Assembly: GCF_009857435.1 (NCBI RefSeq)
Contig: NZ_WWCK01000008.1
Location: forward strand, 278,001 to 342,000
Direction of reading: 5' to 3'
Origin: Duganella rivi
Lineage (GTDB): Bacteria; Pseudomonadota; Gammaproteobacteria; Burkholderiales; Burkholderiaceae_D
DNA: 64,000 bases
The notes under the pieces are model-generated. The model ran no database searches. It was not told the DNA's origin and saw only the letters and a program-made list of their open reading frames with translations. Positions 36,023 to 44,663 of this stretch are shown one piece after another; position 1 is the stretch's first letter, and each line of letters starts with the position of its first letter. Both the position numbers and the translations under genes were made by a program.

Positions 36023-36901
36023 ATGAACCTCAAAAATCCTTTACTGGCCACTGGCCGATTTATCGTCACCATGGCGGCGGTGGCCGTCGCTGGTGTTCTC
36101 GCATGGCGCTTGTGGCAGCACTACGAAGTGGAACCATGGACGCGCGACGGCCGCGTGAAAGCGGACGTGGTGCAGGTAGCGCCGGATGTCACCGGCCAAG
36201 TGACGGCAGTGCTGGTACACGACAATCAACAGGTTAAAGTGGGGCAGGTGCTGTTTGAAGTTGACCGCGCGCGCTTTGAGCTGGCCTTGCGTCAAGCCGA
36301 TGCCGCAGTGCAGGCGCAGCGCACCATGCTGGAACAGGCGCAGAAGGAATCGCGCCGTAATACCGATCTACGCGATCTGGTATCGGCTGAGACGCGCGAG
36401 CAAGGTTCGTCGCGCGTTGACCAACTGCGTGCCGCGCTGGCGCAAGCGGTAGTGGCGCGCGATGTCGCCAAGCTGAATCTAGACCGTACCCGCGTGGTGT
36501 CGCCGGTTAACGGCACTATCTCCAATTTAGATCTGCGCGCGGGTTCGTACGTTAGTGCCGGCCGCGCCGTGATGGCGCTAATCGACAGCGACTCTTATTA
36601 CGTTGAAGGCTATTTCGAAGAGACCAAGCTGCCTGCGATTCAAGTGGGCGATGAAGTGGCAGTACTGCCGATGGGAGATTCGCTGCGCCTTAAGGGCCAC
36701 GTTGAAAGCCTGTCTGGCGGCGTGGCAGACCGCGACCGCAGCACTTCGGCGAATCTGCTCTCCAGCGTGAACCCGACCTTCAACTGGGTGCGGCTGGCGC
36801 AGCGCATCCCGGTGCGCATCAAGCTGGACGCCTTGCCGGCCGGTGCGCGCTTGGTGGCCGGTCAGACCGTGACGGTTGATGTGCAGAGCAAGCACTCGTA
36901 A
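36023..36901 (+). CDS. HlyD family periplasmic adaptor (AaeA-like)
   Basis: A 292-residue membrane fusion protein. It has one N-terminal anchor, a biotinyl-lipoyl-like half (APDVTGQVTAVLVHDNQQVK), a helical hairpin (about 85-150) and the second half-motif VVSPVNGTISNLDLRAGSYV. It starts 2 bp after the DUF1656 gene and should bridge the FUSC pump to the NodT channel. Confidence 0.93.
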   Translation: MNLKNPLLATGRFIVTMAAVAVAGVLAWRLWQHYEVEPWTRDGRVKADVVQVAPDVTGQVTAVLVHDNQQVKVGQVLFEVDRARFELALRQADAAVQAQRTMLEQAQKESRRNTDLRDLVSAETREQGSSRVDQLRAALAQAVVARDVAKLNLDRTRVVSPVNGTISNLDLRAGSYVSAGRAVMALIDSDSYYVEGYFEETKLPAIQVGDEVAVLPMGDSLRLKGHVESLSGGVADRDRSTSANLLSSVNPTFNWVRLAQRIPVRIKLDALPAGARLVAGQTVTVDVQSKHS

Positions 36902-36914
36902 GACGGAGGATGCG

Positions 36915-38339
36915 ATGAATTCTCTGAAAATACTCGGCAGCGCAGCGTTGCTAGCTTCCTTGGCCGCCTGCAGCACCGTCGGCCCCGATTACAAAGTGCC
37001 GGAGCAGGCCGTGGTCAAGCGCCCGGAAGCAGCTGCGCCATTCCTCGGTGCGGAGGAAGCCGCCTACAAGCCGGAGCCGTTGCCAGCGCACTGGTGGCGT
37101 CTATATGACGACCCCGTACTGGATAAATTAATCGAGCAAGCGCTGAAGGCCAACGCCGACTTGCGCGTGGCCGCCGCCAACCTGGCGCGCACCCGCGCCG
37201 TATTGAGCGAAGTGAAAGAGGGCGAGAAGCCGGTGGTCAGCGTCAGCGCAGCGCCGGGTGTGGGCCGTTCTTCTGGCGCGGCGAAAGGATCACCGACCGC
37301 GTTGCACGATATGTGGACTTATGACGCAGGTGTTAGCGTGTCCTACCAAGCCGACATGTTCGGCAAAATTGCGCGTGCCGTGGAAGCCGCCAGCGCCGAC
37401 ACGCAAGCAGCGCAAGCCGGCGTGGACGTGGTGCGCGTAACAGTGGCTGCCGACACGGCGCGCGCTTATGCCGACGCTTGCTCGGCGGTGCGCCAGATCG
37501 CCGTAGCCCAGCAATCCGTCGATTTGCAGCAGAAGTTCGTCGCGCTGACGGATGAACGCACCCGTGCCGGTCGCGGCACCGCCATTGACGATTCCCGTGC
37601 GCGCAGCCAGTTGGCGCAGTTGCAGGCGGCCTTGCCGCCGCTGCAAGCGCAGCACCGCACTGCATACTATCGACTTGCCGCCCTCACCGGCCAAACGCCG
37701 AACGAGATGAATCTGCACCTGCTGCAATGTGAAGCCGCGCCGCGCTTGACCACGCAAATTCCGGTGGGTGATGGCGCCGCGCTGCTGCGACGCCGCCCGG
37801 ATATCCGTCAGGCCGAGCGTAATCTTGCTGGCGCTACTGCGCGCATTGGCGTGGCGACGGCCGATCTGTACCCAAGCATCAGCCTTGGCGCATCGATCGG
37901 CAGCACCGGCTTGCTCGATCATTTCGGTGCAGGTAACGCCTTCCGTTGGAGTCTTGGCCCGCTGATTTCGTGGACGCTGCCGGACACCGGCTCGGCCCAC
38001 AGCCGCATCGCGCAAGCGGAAGCCGGCACCGACGGCGCGCTGGCGCGTTTCGACGGCGTGGTGCTCAACGCGCTGAAAGAAGTAGAAAGCGCGATGACGG
38101 TCTACGCGCGTGAGCTGGACCGCAATGCCGCGCTGAAGACGGCGCGCGATCAAAGCGCGTTGGCATCCGAACAATCGCACCGCCTGTACCAATATGGCCG
38201 CATTGATTTCCTCTCGGTGCTGGACGCAGACCGCACGCTGGCTGCTACCGACGCTGCATGGGCTGCCTCCGACGCGGCGCTGGCGTCCGACCAGATTGCG
38301 CTATTCCTCGCCCTCGGCGGCGGCTGGGAGCAGCAGTAA
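36915..38339 (+). CDS. NodT-family outer membrane efflux lipoprotein
   Basis: A 474-residue TolC-like channel. The chosen ATG has GGAGGA (36905-36910) upstream and gives a lipoprotein signal with ASLAAC. CSTVGPDYKVPE and two internal OEP repeats (for example ADLRVAAANLARTRA and RRRPDIRQAERNLAGATARIGVA) are typical. It completes a tripartite exporter with the FUSC and HlyD proteins. Confidence 0.93.
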   Translation: MNSLKILGSAALLASLAACSTVGPDYKVPEQAVVKRPEAAAPFLGAEEAAYKPEPLPAHWWRLYDDPVLDKLIEQALKANADLRVAAANLARTRAVLSEVKEGEKPVVSVSAAPGVGRSSGAAKGSPTALHDMWTYDAGVSVSYQADMFGKIARAVEAASADTQAAQAGVDVVRVTVAADTARAYADACSAVRQIAVAQQSVDLQQKFVALTDERTRAGRGTAIDDSRARSQLAQLQAALPPLQAQHRTAYYRLAALTGQTPNEMNLHLLQCEAAPRLTTQIPVGDGAALLRRRPDIRQAERNLAGATARIGVATADLYPSISLGASIGSTGLLDHFGAGNAFRWSLGPLISWTLPDTGSAHSRIAQAEAGTDGALARFDGVVLNALKEVESAMTVYARELDRNAALKTARDQSALASEQSHRLYQYGRIDFLSVLDADRTLAATDAAWAASDAALASDQIALFLALGGGWEQQ

Positions 38340-38379
38340 GAATGGTATGCTATCGCCTTCGATAATAAGGAGTAGCATC

Positions 38380-38916
38380 ATGGGACTGGCAGACCAGTTA
38401 TTAAAAGCCGGCTTGGTCGACAAGAAAAAAGCGAAAGTCGTCCATCAGAACAAGAGCAAGCAGCAGAAGGACGACCGCCGCGCCGGTGTAGAAACGGTGG
38501 ACGAGGCCAAGCTGGCCGCGCAGGAACTACAACGCGCGAATGCCGAGAAAGCGCGTCTGGCCAACGCTGAGCGCGACGCAGCCGCTCAGCAAAAAGCCAT
38601 TTCCGCGCAGATTACGCAGATGGTGCAGCAGAATAAACAGAGTAAAGGTAACAACGGCGACATCGCCTACAACTTCACCTTCGGCACCAAGATTGAGCGC
38701 ATTTACGTAACCAACGCGGTGCGCGAGCACTTGGTTGCTGGCCGCTTGGTCATCGTGGGCGAAGGCGGCGGCTACGAGCTAGTGCCGCGCGTGATCGCCG
38801 ATAAAATCGCCGAGCGCAACGCGGACATCGTCGTGCGCGTCAAGCAGGCCAGCACTGAAGTCGATGAGGATGATCCATACGCCGACTTCAAGATCCCTGA
38901 TGATTTGATGTGGTAA
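38380..38916 (+). CDS. DUF2058 family nucleoid/cytosolic protein
   Basis: A 178-residue charged protein. AAGGAG (38367-38372) stands 7 bp before the ATG. MGLADQLLKAGLVDKKKAK, a long Lys/Glu/Ala-rich coiled-coil-like segment and the C-terminal domain with YNFTFGTKIERIYV and LVPRVIADKI are the DUF2058 (YaiL-like) pattern. The function is not established. It appears to be separately transcribed after the efflux operon. Confidence 0.88.
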   Translation: MGLADQLLKAGLVDKKKAKVVHQNKSKQQKDDRRAGVETVDEAKLAAQELQRANAEKARLANAERDAAAQQKAISAQITQMVQQNKQSKGNNGDIAYNFTFGTKIERIYVTNAVREHLVAGRLVIVGEGGGYELVPRVIADKIAERNADIVVRVKQASTEVDEDDPYADFKIPDDLMW

Positions 38917-38931
38917 GCCGCATCACTTTCA

Positions 38932-40983
38932 TTACTTCCACTGAATGATGCCGGCCGCCTCCAGCCGCTCAAAGTGAGCGGCCACCAGCGCTTGCGGCGT
39001 TGGTGCGTAGCGGCCGCTGAGGATGTCGCGGATGTCGCTGACGGTACGGCGGCCGTCTGCCAGATTCATCGCTTCATATAGCAGCAGTTCTGCATCGCCT
39101 TCGAACTCCGGCAGTGCAGCGGTTTTCACTCCGCGTACTTTCTCCATTTCTCCCACATGATCGTAGTAGTACACACTCAGCGGACCCTTGATCGCTGGCG
39201 ACGGCAGTGGCACGCGCTGGTCGCGCTGCTGCGCGGCCGGTAGCGTCAATGCCGCTTGCTGCATCTTGAGCTGTTCCGTTAGCGGACGCGCGGCGGTTGC
39301 AATGGCGGGCCAGCGCTGCACCAGCGATTGCAGACTGCTGGCGTTCATTGACAGCGTTTCGCGGATCGCTAGTGCACCGTCGCGAGGATTGTCGCCCAGG
39401 GCGGCGCGCAGGCGGGCTTGCGCCAACTGCTGGTCGCCGGTGTAGCGGTTGATTGCCAGCAGACGCGGGGCTTCTGCGTCTGGCAGCGCCGCCAGCGTGT
39501 AGGCGATGCCGGCGCCGAGGTAGGTCACGCGTCCTAGTTTGGTGGCGTCGAGATTCTCCGGCTGGTCTTTGCTGGTGTGGATGGTGACGTCCGGCCAGTC
39601 GTGGAAGTACAGCATCGGCACGCCCCAGGCGGAGGATTGGAACACGTCATGGTCGCTGCCTAGTTCCACGTTGCGCGCGTCGGCAAGGAATAGGTCGCGT
39701 GAGCCGCCCGGCGTGACGAAGCCTGCGTAGCTGTCGCCGCCGCGCTCTGCGTACTGCGCCGAAGCGGTGCTTACTTCATCAAGGAAGGCCCGCCCGATAT
39801 CGTTAAGGACGTGTGGCAGCGTTTGCGCGGTGCGCGATAGGTGGAAAGTGCTGTGCGTGGTGCCCAGCAGCGCGCCGACCATGTCCATGTGGATGCCGCC
39901 GACGATACGGCCTTGCAGTTCCGGATGGCGCGTCAGCCACGCTTGTGCGCCGGTGATTTCCGGCGTCCACAAAAAGCGAATGGTGAGGCGCGGCCGCGCG
40001 ATGGCGCCGGATTCAATAGCGCGGCTCAGCGTGCGCGCCACTTGCAGAATGGCGGCGCTGCCGGAGGCGTTGTCATTGGCGCCGGCCGATTGATGGCACA
40101 GGTGCGCGGTGAGGATTACTTCGCCTGCGCTTGGATCGGAGCCGGGAATGGTGGCGCTGACCACGTCGAAATTGGCAGGCGTCATGCGGGCGCGTACTTG
40201 CGCGTGCAAGGTGATGGTTTCGCCGGCGCTTAAGCGCGTGCGGTAGCCATTAGCCTGCCGCTTGGACAGCATGAAGGCGAAGCGGTTCTCGGTTTGATAC
40301 GGCGACAAATGGCCCCAGCGTACTAGGTCGGTATCGTCGCCTGACCATGCCGTGGTTTGATTCGGATAATCGGACAGGATGCCGAGCGCGCCGCGTTCTT
40401 CCACCGCCAGCTTGTGCACCAGCGCTAGCGGGCCGGATGCCAATACCAGTTTGCCTTTGATGTCTTTACCGTCGTAGTCCGTGGCCGCTGCGCCAGCGCC
40501 CACGTTGATCAGTTGCGCTTTGACGTTGGCGTTTTGGCTGTAGTCGGCAAGTGCTACCGGCAGATCAGGGAAGCGGGCCACGGGGCGTGCTTGCGGCGAT
40601 ACTTCATCCAGTTGCGCATCCTGCGCATCCCAGCCAAGATAACTGCGGAAATGCGCGTACTGCGTTTTGCCGTCAGCGGGGAAGTGTTCTACTATGGCGT
40701 CGCGCAGGCCGGCGGCGCGGGCTTGATCTTGCACCCACTGTGCCGCAGCCGCATAGCCAGGCGAACCGTGCACGCGATGGAAGCGGCCCAGCACGCGCAC
40801 GCTTTCCAGTGCGGCTTGTCCGTCGACTGCGGCATGAATGGCGTCCGGCACGGCGTTCGGCCAGAAGGGTATATTGCGCTCGGCCGCCGTTGCGGCAGCG
40901 GCGGCGAAGAGGGCGGCGATCAACAACGGCAGCTTGGACAAGGCGGCTCCTGTGTGTGGATGTGTATTTTTTAATCTTGTCAT
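38932..40983 (-). CDS. Secreted M28-like zinc peptidase with PA-like domain
   Basis: A 683-residue exported protein with signal peptide (LLIAALFAAAAATAA). A PA-like region lies at about 140-250. The M28 catalytic part shows VILTAHLCHQ, ANDNASGSAA, FLWTPEITGAQAW, GGIHMDMVG and GSDHDVFQSSAWGVP, which supply the usual His/Asp/Glu zinc ligands. The C-terminal 150 residues have no clear match and end in a helical segment resembling an SgrR/PqqD-type winged domain (DGRRTVSDIRDILSGRY), though that is tentative. It is not closely similar to the M28 peptidase at 10.9 kb. Confidence 0.85.
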   Translation of the reverse strand: MTRLKNTHPHTGAALSKLPLLIAALFAAAAATAAERNIPFWPNAVPDAIHAAVDGQAALESVRVLGRFHRVHGSPGYAAAAQWVQDQARAAGLRDAIVEHFPADGKTQYAHFRSYLGWDAQDAQLDEVSPQARPVARFPDLPVALADYSQNANVKAQLINVGAGAAATDYDGKDIKGKLVLASGPLALVHKLAVEERGALGILSDYPNQTTAWSGDDTDLVRWGHLSPYQTENRFAFMLSKRQANGYRTRLSAGETITLHAQVRARMTPANFDVVSATIPGSDPSAGEVILTAHLCHQSAGANDNASGSAAILQVARTLSRAIESGAIARPRLTIRFLWTPEITGAQAWLTRHPELQGRIVGGIHMDMVGALLGTTHSTFHLSRTAQTLPHVLNDIGRAFLDEVSTASAQYAERGGDSYAGFVTPGGSRDLFLADARNVELGSDHDVFQSSAWGVPMLYFHDWPDVTIHTSKDQPENLDATKLGRVTYLGAGIAYTLAALPDAEAPRLLAINRYTGDQQLAQARLRAALGDNPRDGALAIRETLSMNASSLQSLVQRWPAIATAARPLTEQLKMQQAALTLPAAQQRDQRVPLPSPAIKGPLSVYYYDHVGEMEKVRGVKTAALPEFEGDAELLLYEAMNLADGRRTVSDIRDILSGRYAPTPQALVAAHFERLEAAGIIQWK

Positions 40984-41043
40984 AAACGCGCGATGCCTAC
41001 AATGTTATGATCGTTCGGACATCCCCAATCTACGGAGCCGTGA

Positions 41044-42186
41044 ATGACGCCTGCGCAACGCCTTCTTCCCTTATTGACCGTATTGGCATGGAGCGGCGCG
41101 GCGGCTGCGCAGGAGGTGGTGAAGATCGGCGTGGCGGGGCCGCTGTCCGGCGAAATTGCGCACTTGGGCAAAGCGATGGAGAACGGCGTGGCGCTGGCCA
41201 TCGAGGACTTGAACGCCAAGGGCGTCACCATCGGCGGCAAGAAGGTGCTGTTCAAGATGCAGAGCGAGGATGACGCGGCCGATCCCAAGCAAGGCACGGC
41301 GGTGGCGCAGAAGCTGGTCGATGCGCGTGTGGCGGCGGTGATCGGCCACGCCAACTCCGGCACCACGGTTCCTGCTTCGCGTATTTACAACGCAGCCGGA
41401 ATTCCGCAGATTTCGCCGTCGGCCACCACGCCCGCTTACACCAAACAGAAATTCGCCGGCGCGATGCGGGTGGTTGCCAACGACAATATGCTTGGGAGTT
41501 CGCTGGGCCGCTATGCGGTCGAGCAGCTGGGGGCGCGCCGCATCGCCATCATTGATGACCGCTCGGCTTACGGGCAGGGCGTGGCCGATGAATTCGTCAA
41601 GAGCGCGCAGGCCCGCGTGCCGGGCATGAAAATGCTGGCGCGTGAATTTACCACGCCCAAGGCTACCGACTTTTCCACCATCCTGACCAGCATCCGCGCC
41701 AGGAAACCGGATTTGATTTTCTTCGGCGGCATGGACGCTACCGCCGGCGGCATCCTGCGCCAGATGAAGGCATTGGGCATCGAGGTGCGCTTGATGGGCG
41801 GCGATGGCATTTGCACCGAGGCCTTGCCGGCGCTGGCGGGGGAGGGCATGCGCGATGGCGCGGTGTTCTGCGCCGAAGCGGGCGGTGTCGATGCGGCGCA
41901 TGAGAAAGCGGTCAACGACTTCATCGCGCGCTTCCACGCCAAATTCCACAGCGATATCCAGACTTACGCGCCGTATGCCTACGATGCGACCATGGCGGTG
42001 GCTGCGGCGATGCGTGCCGCCGGCTCCTACGATCCGGCCAAGTACCTGCCGGCACTGCGGCAGATTCAATATCCGGGCCTGACAGGCATCATCCAGTTCG
42101 ACAGCAATGGCGATATCCGCGATGGCGCGATGACCGTCTCCACCTACAAGGGCGGCAAGAAGGCCAAGCTGGCCGTTCTGCGCTGA
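41044..42186 (+). CDS. Branched-chain amino acid ABC transporter substrate-binding protein
   Basis: A 380-residue periplasmic type I binding protein of the LivJ/LivK kind. A signal peptide ends near GAAAAQ. VVKIGVAGPLSGEIAHLGKA and VAAVIGHANSGTTVPAS are the family's ligand-cleft segments. CGGAG precedes the start. No LivHMGF permease genes are adjacent, so it must work with a transporter encoded elsewhere or act as an orphan sensor. Confidence 0.93.
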   Translation: MTPAQRLLPLLTVLAWSGAAAAQEVVKIGVAGPLSGEIAHLGKAMENGVALAIEDLNAKGVTIGGKKVLFKMQSEDDAADPKQGTAVAQKLVDARVAAVIGHANSGTTVPASRIYNAAGIPQISPSATTPAYTKQKFAGAMRVVANDNMLGSSLGRYAVEQLGARRIAIIDDRSAYGQGVADEFVKSAQARVPGMKMLAREFTTPKATDFSTILTSIRARKPDLIFFGGMDATAGGILRQMKALGIEVRLMGGDGICTEALPALAGEGMRDGAVFCAEAGGVDAAHEKAVNDFIARFHAKFHSDIQTYAPYAYDATMAVAAAMRAAGSYDPAKYLPALRQIQYPGLTGIIQFDSNGDIRDGAMTVSTYKGGKKAKLAVLR

Positions 42187-42957
42187 TTAGCTGCCTTGCA
42201 GTTCGTGGTACAGCGCGAGGTATTCCTGGCTTAGTTTGTGGCTGCGGTCCAGGTGCACCATCGGCAGATTGCGCTCGTGCGATTCGCGGATGCGGATGGA
42301 ACTCGATAGCTTGCTCGCGCAAACAGGCAGGCCTTCTTCCGTCAACTGCTCGACCATCCGCTGCGGCAGCAGGGCGCGCGGCTGGAATTGATTGACCACG
42401 ATGCCTTCAATTTTCAGGTCGGCGTTGTGGTCGGCCTTAATTTCCTTGATGTTGTTAATCAGGGAGTAGAGGGCCTGGCGCGAGAAATCGTCGCAGTCGA
42501 AAGGAATCAGGCAGCTGTCGGCCGCAATCAGAGCGGACTGGCTGAAGAAGTTATAGGCGGGCGGCGTGTCGACGAAGATCTCGTCATATTCCTTGCTCAG
42601 ATCCCGCAGCAAGTCGCGCAGCTTGTAGATCTTGTTGCGCGACTCCAGCTTCGATTGCAGATCACCGAGCTCGGAGTGGGCCACAATGATCGACAGGTTT
42701 TCAAACGGCGTCGGATGAACATAGTAGCCGGGCGCCTGTGCGAACATGCTGTAGCTGAGGACTTGTTCGAAATAGGCGCCAAGCGTGGGTACCGCCTCCT
42801 GCGCGGTCGCGCCCAGCACGTAGCGGCTGGAATTGCACTGAGGGTCGATATCGATCAAGAGCGTGCGCTTGCCTTGGCTCGCCGCGATGGCCGCCAGGTT
42901 CACCGCAATCGTCGATTTACCCACGCCACCTTTTTGATTGAAGATCACCCGTTTCAT
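42187..42957 (-). CDS. Orphan ParA/MinD-like ATPase
   Basis: A 256-residue deviant-Walker ATPase. The start at 42957 gives MKRVIFNQKGGVGKSTIAVN, which contains the KGGVGKST Walker A with its signature lysine; FVDTPPAYNFFSQSA is Walker B. No parB or parS-like gene follows. It is therefore not the chromosomal partition pair and may position another cargo. The length and the C-terminal regulatory region (IRESHERNLPMVH) resemble ParA proteins of chromosomally encoded orphans in Burkholderiales. Confidence 0.9.
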   Translation of the reverse strand: MKRVIFNQKGGVGKSTIAVNLAAIAASQGKRTLLIDIDPQCNSSRYVLGATAQEAVPTLGAYFEQVLSYSMFAQAPGYYVHPTPFENLSIIVAHSELGDLQSKLESRNKIYKLRDLLRDLSKEYDEIFVDTPPAYNFFSQSALIAADSCLIPFDCDDFSRQALYSLINNIKEIKADHNADLKIEGIVVNQFQPRALLPQRMVEQLTEEGLPVCASKLSSSIRIRESHERNLPMVHLDRSHKLSQEYLALYHELQGS

Positions 42958-42967
42958 AGCGCGCCCA

Positions 42968-42985
42968 TGTAATGATGAAATTACA
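42968..42985 (-). promoter_or_regulatory. Inverted repeat upstream of the orphan parA
   Basis: TGTAAT-GATGAA-ATTACA is a perfect 6-bp-arm inverted repeat ending 11 bp before the parA start. It could be an operator or a promoter element; no partner regulator is visible nearby. Confidence 0.35.
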
Positions 42986-43091
42986 ACCATTCTAAAACAA
43001 ACAGGGGCGAAGACGGCGCATTCATGAAACAAAATTCTTGGTAGATCTCGCTAGCGGACTACCTGCTGTGTTGTGGTGCGCCGTGAATGCG

Positions 43092-44333
43092 TCAGCCGAC
43101 GTACGGCGTGTAGGCAAAGCCTTGACCGATGATGGTGGCCATCGCCGCCTGATTTTCCGCACTTTCGCTAATCTGCGCCAGCACCTCGGCTGCGGTGGAG
43201 GTGTGGTTGTTGAGCAGGCCGACCCAGAAATCGAAGCCGGATTTTTCCGGCGCGCGGTTCAGGATGTTCTCGTAGAATTTGTTGACCAGCTGCTCATTGG
43301 TCGGTGCGGCGCCGTAAGCCGCCAGGAACTCTTTTGAGGTCATGAAACCCTTGGCCGCATCAATCAGCGATGCGCCTTTGTCGAGAGCATTCATCCAGAA
43401 GCCCAGGCCACCGGCGTCGGGCGTGCGATGGAACGCGGCCTGATACAAACGGTAGGCCTGACCGCCGTTGCCATTGATATCGAGGGCAATGGCGCCATCC
43501 GAGAACGTCAGGCGCTCGAAGTGTTCGAGATAATTCACTCCTTCCGTGCCAGTTTTGTCGGTGACGATAGCGCTGGCGCCGGACAATGCGACGCTGAAGT
43601 CGGCCATTTTTCCGGTATAGCTGAGGGTATCGAGTCCGCTGCCGCCATCGGTGTGATAGCTGCCAGCACTGCTGTGGAAGGTGTCGTTGTTAGCGGTGCC
43701 TACCGGACTGACATTCACGGTAAGGGTTTTTTCTTTGCTGTCGAAGACGTCGGCCACTTTCAGCGTGAACGTGTCGGTGCCATAGAAGCCGGCGGCGGGC
43801 GTGTATTTCCATGCCGACGGATTGATGCTGTCGCCAAACACCACGCTGCCGTGCTGCGCGGCCGTCTTCAATGTGTAGGTCGGAGAAAAGAAGCTGTCCA
43901 GCGGATTGTAGGTGCCGGACGCGCTGCCGTCGGCCTGTAATGCCACGATTTCGCCTGGGGCGGCGATGATCGAAAAGTTATAGGCGGCGGGATCAGTGTA
44001 GGACTGCGCACTGCCGTTGATCTGAAGGCTAGTGATATCGGCGTTAAACGATCCTTTGCCGTTTGCATCGAACAGGAAGGTAGCGAACGGCTGGCTGGAT
44101 GCCGGGAACAGACTGCCCGTGATTTTGACCGAACCGACTGAGCCGGCGTAGTCCGAGTTCAGGGTGGTGGAGGACGAACCGGAATAGCTGGCGCTGTTGA
44201 ACTGTACGTTGGCGCCGGTGTAGTTGAATACCAGAGAGAAGGTAAAACTACCTGCCGGCAAATCCGTGCTGGAAAGGGCGAGGGCGATTTGACCGTTTGC
44301 AGTGGTCGATTGGGTGAACGAGATTGTTGCCAT
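43092..44333 (-). CDS. DUF4214 domain protein, probable secreted repeat-type protein
   Basis: A 413-residue protein without a classical signal peptide. The start at 44333 has GAGAGAC upstream. The order is an N-terminal beta-sandwich (about 1-125), a cadherin/Ig-like domain (SAWKYTPAAGFYGTDTFTLKVAD, markers at about 180-215), a short Gly/Asp stretch resembling a decayed RTX blade (YHTDGGSGLDTLSYTG), and a DUF4214 tail with two repeats (RLYQAAFHRTPDAGGLGFW; KFYENILNRAPEKSGFDFW). Such proteins are often exported by type I systems through a C-terminal signal. The partner exporter is not in this window. Confidence 0.85.
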   Translation of the reverse strand: MATISFTQSTTANGQIALALSSTDLPAGSFTFSLVFNYTGANVQFNSASYSGSSSTTLNSDYAGSVGSVKITGSLFPASSQPFATFLFDANGKGSFNADITSLQINGSAQSYTDPAAYNFSIIAAPGEIVALQADGSASGTYNPLDSFFSPTYTLKTAAQHGSVVFGDSINPSAWKYTPAAGFYGTDTFTLKVADVFDSKEKTLTVNVSPVGTANNDTFHSSAGSYHTDGGSGLDTLSYTGKMADFSVALSGASAIVTDKTGTEGVNYLEHFERLTFSDGAIALDINGNGGQAYRLYQAAFHRTPDAGGLGFWMNALDKGASLIDAAKGFMTSKEFLAAYGAAPTNEQLVNKFYENILNRAPEKSGFDFWVGLLNNHTSTAAEVLAQISESAENQAAMATIIGQGFAYTPYVG

Positions 44334-44474
44334 TAGTCTCTCAATGTTTCCTGTTTGAAAATATTGCATTGTAACAGCTAGCAATGTTTCAATATTCACC
44401 AATAATCACAGGGAACGCGTGAAAGGCGGGGAAAGGGCGGGATCGGGCACGAGGATTTTTTTACGCCGGAAAAC

Positions 44475-44501
44475 AAAAAAGCCACCCGAAGGTGGCTTTT
44501 T
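44475..44501. terminator. Bidirectional terminator downstream of tRNA-Phe
   Basis: GCCACC-CGAA-GGTGGC (44481-44496) is a perfect stem flanked by A6 (44475-44480) and T5, so it can work on both strands. It lies 9 bp past the tRNA 3' end. Confidence 0.85.
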
Positions 44502-44510
44502 CTGAATTCT

Positions 44511-44586
44511 TGGTGGCCCGGGGCGGAATCGAACCACCGACACAAGGATTTTCAATCCTCTGCTCTACCAACTGAGCTACCAGGCC
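44511..44586 (-). tRNA. tRNA-Phe (anticodon GAA)
   Basis: 76 bases with the CCA end encoded. The acceptor stem GGCCTGG pairs with CCGGGCC (one T-G pair). The D-loop is AGCTCAGTTGGTAGAGC, the anticodon loop is GATTGAAAATC (GAA) and the T-arm is GGTTCGATTCC. All four arms fold, and the gene is followed by a strong terminator. Confidence 0.97.
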
Positions 44587-44596
44587 AAGGAGCAGA

Positions 44597-44624
44597 ATTA
44601 TAGCATGTGGATTCCAAAGCGCAA
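44597..44624 (-). promoter_or_regulatory. Promoter of tRNA-Phe
   Basis: On the minus strand, TTGCGC and TATAAT are separated by 16 bp. The -10 ends 10 bp before the tRNA 5' end, a usual distance for stable RNA genes. Confidence 0.6.
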
Positions 44625-44651
44625 GGGCCAATTTCCATTTCACACAAACGC

Positions 44652-44657
44652 TATAAT
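44652..44657 (+). promoter_or_regulatory. -10 box of the UbiH-like gene, possible leaderless start
   Basis: TATAAT ends 6 bp before the ATG at 44664. Transcription would be expected to begin at or next to the ATG. No ribosome site is visible. The -35 region is poor. Confidence 0.45.
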
Positions 44658-44663
44658 GGCCGG

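Noticed and set aside
43630..43690. RTX calcium-binding repeats in the DUF4214 protein
   Set aside because: Only one degraded GGSGLDTL-like blade is present; a real RTX domain has several nonapeptide repeats.
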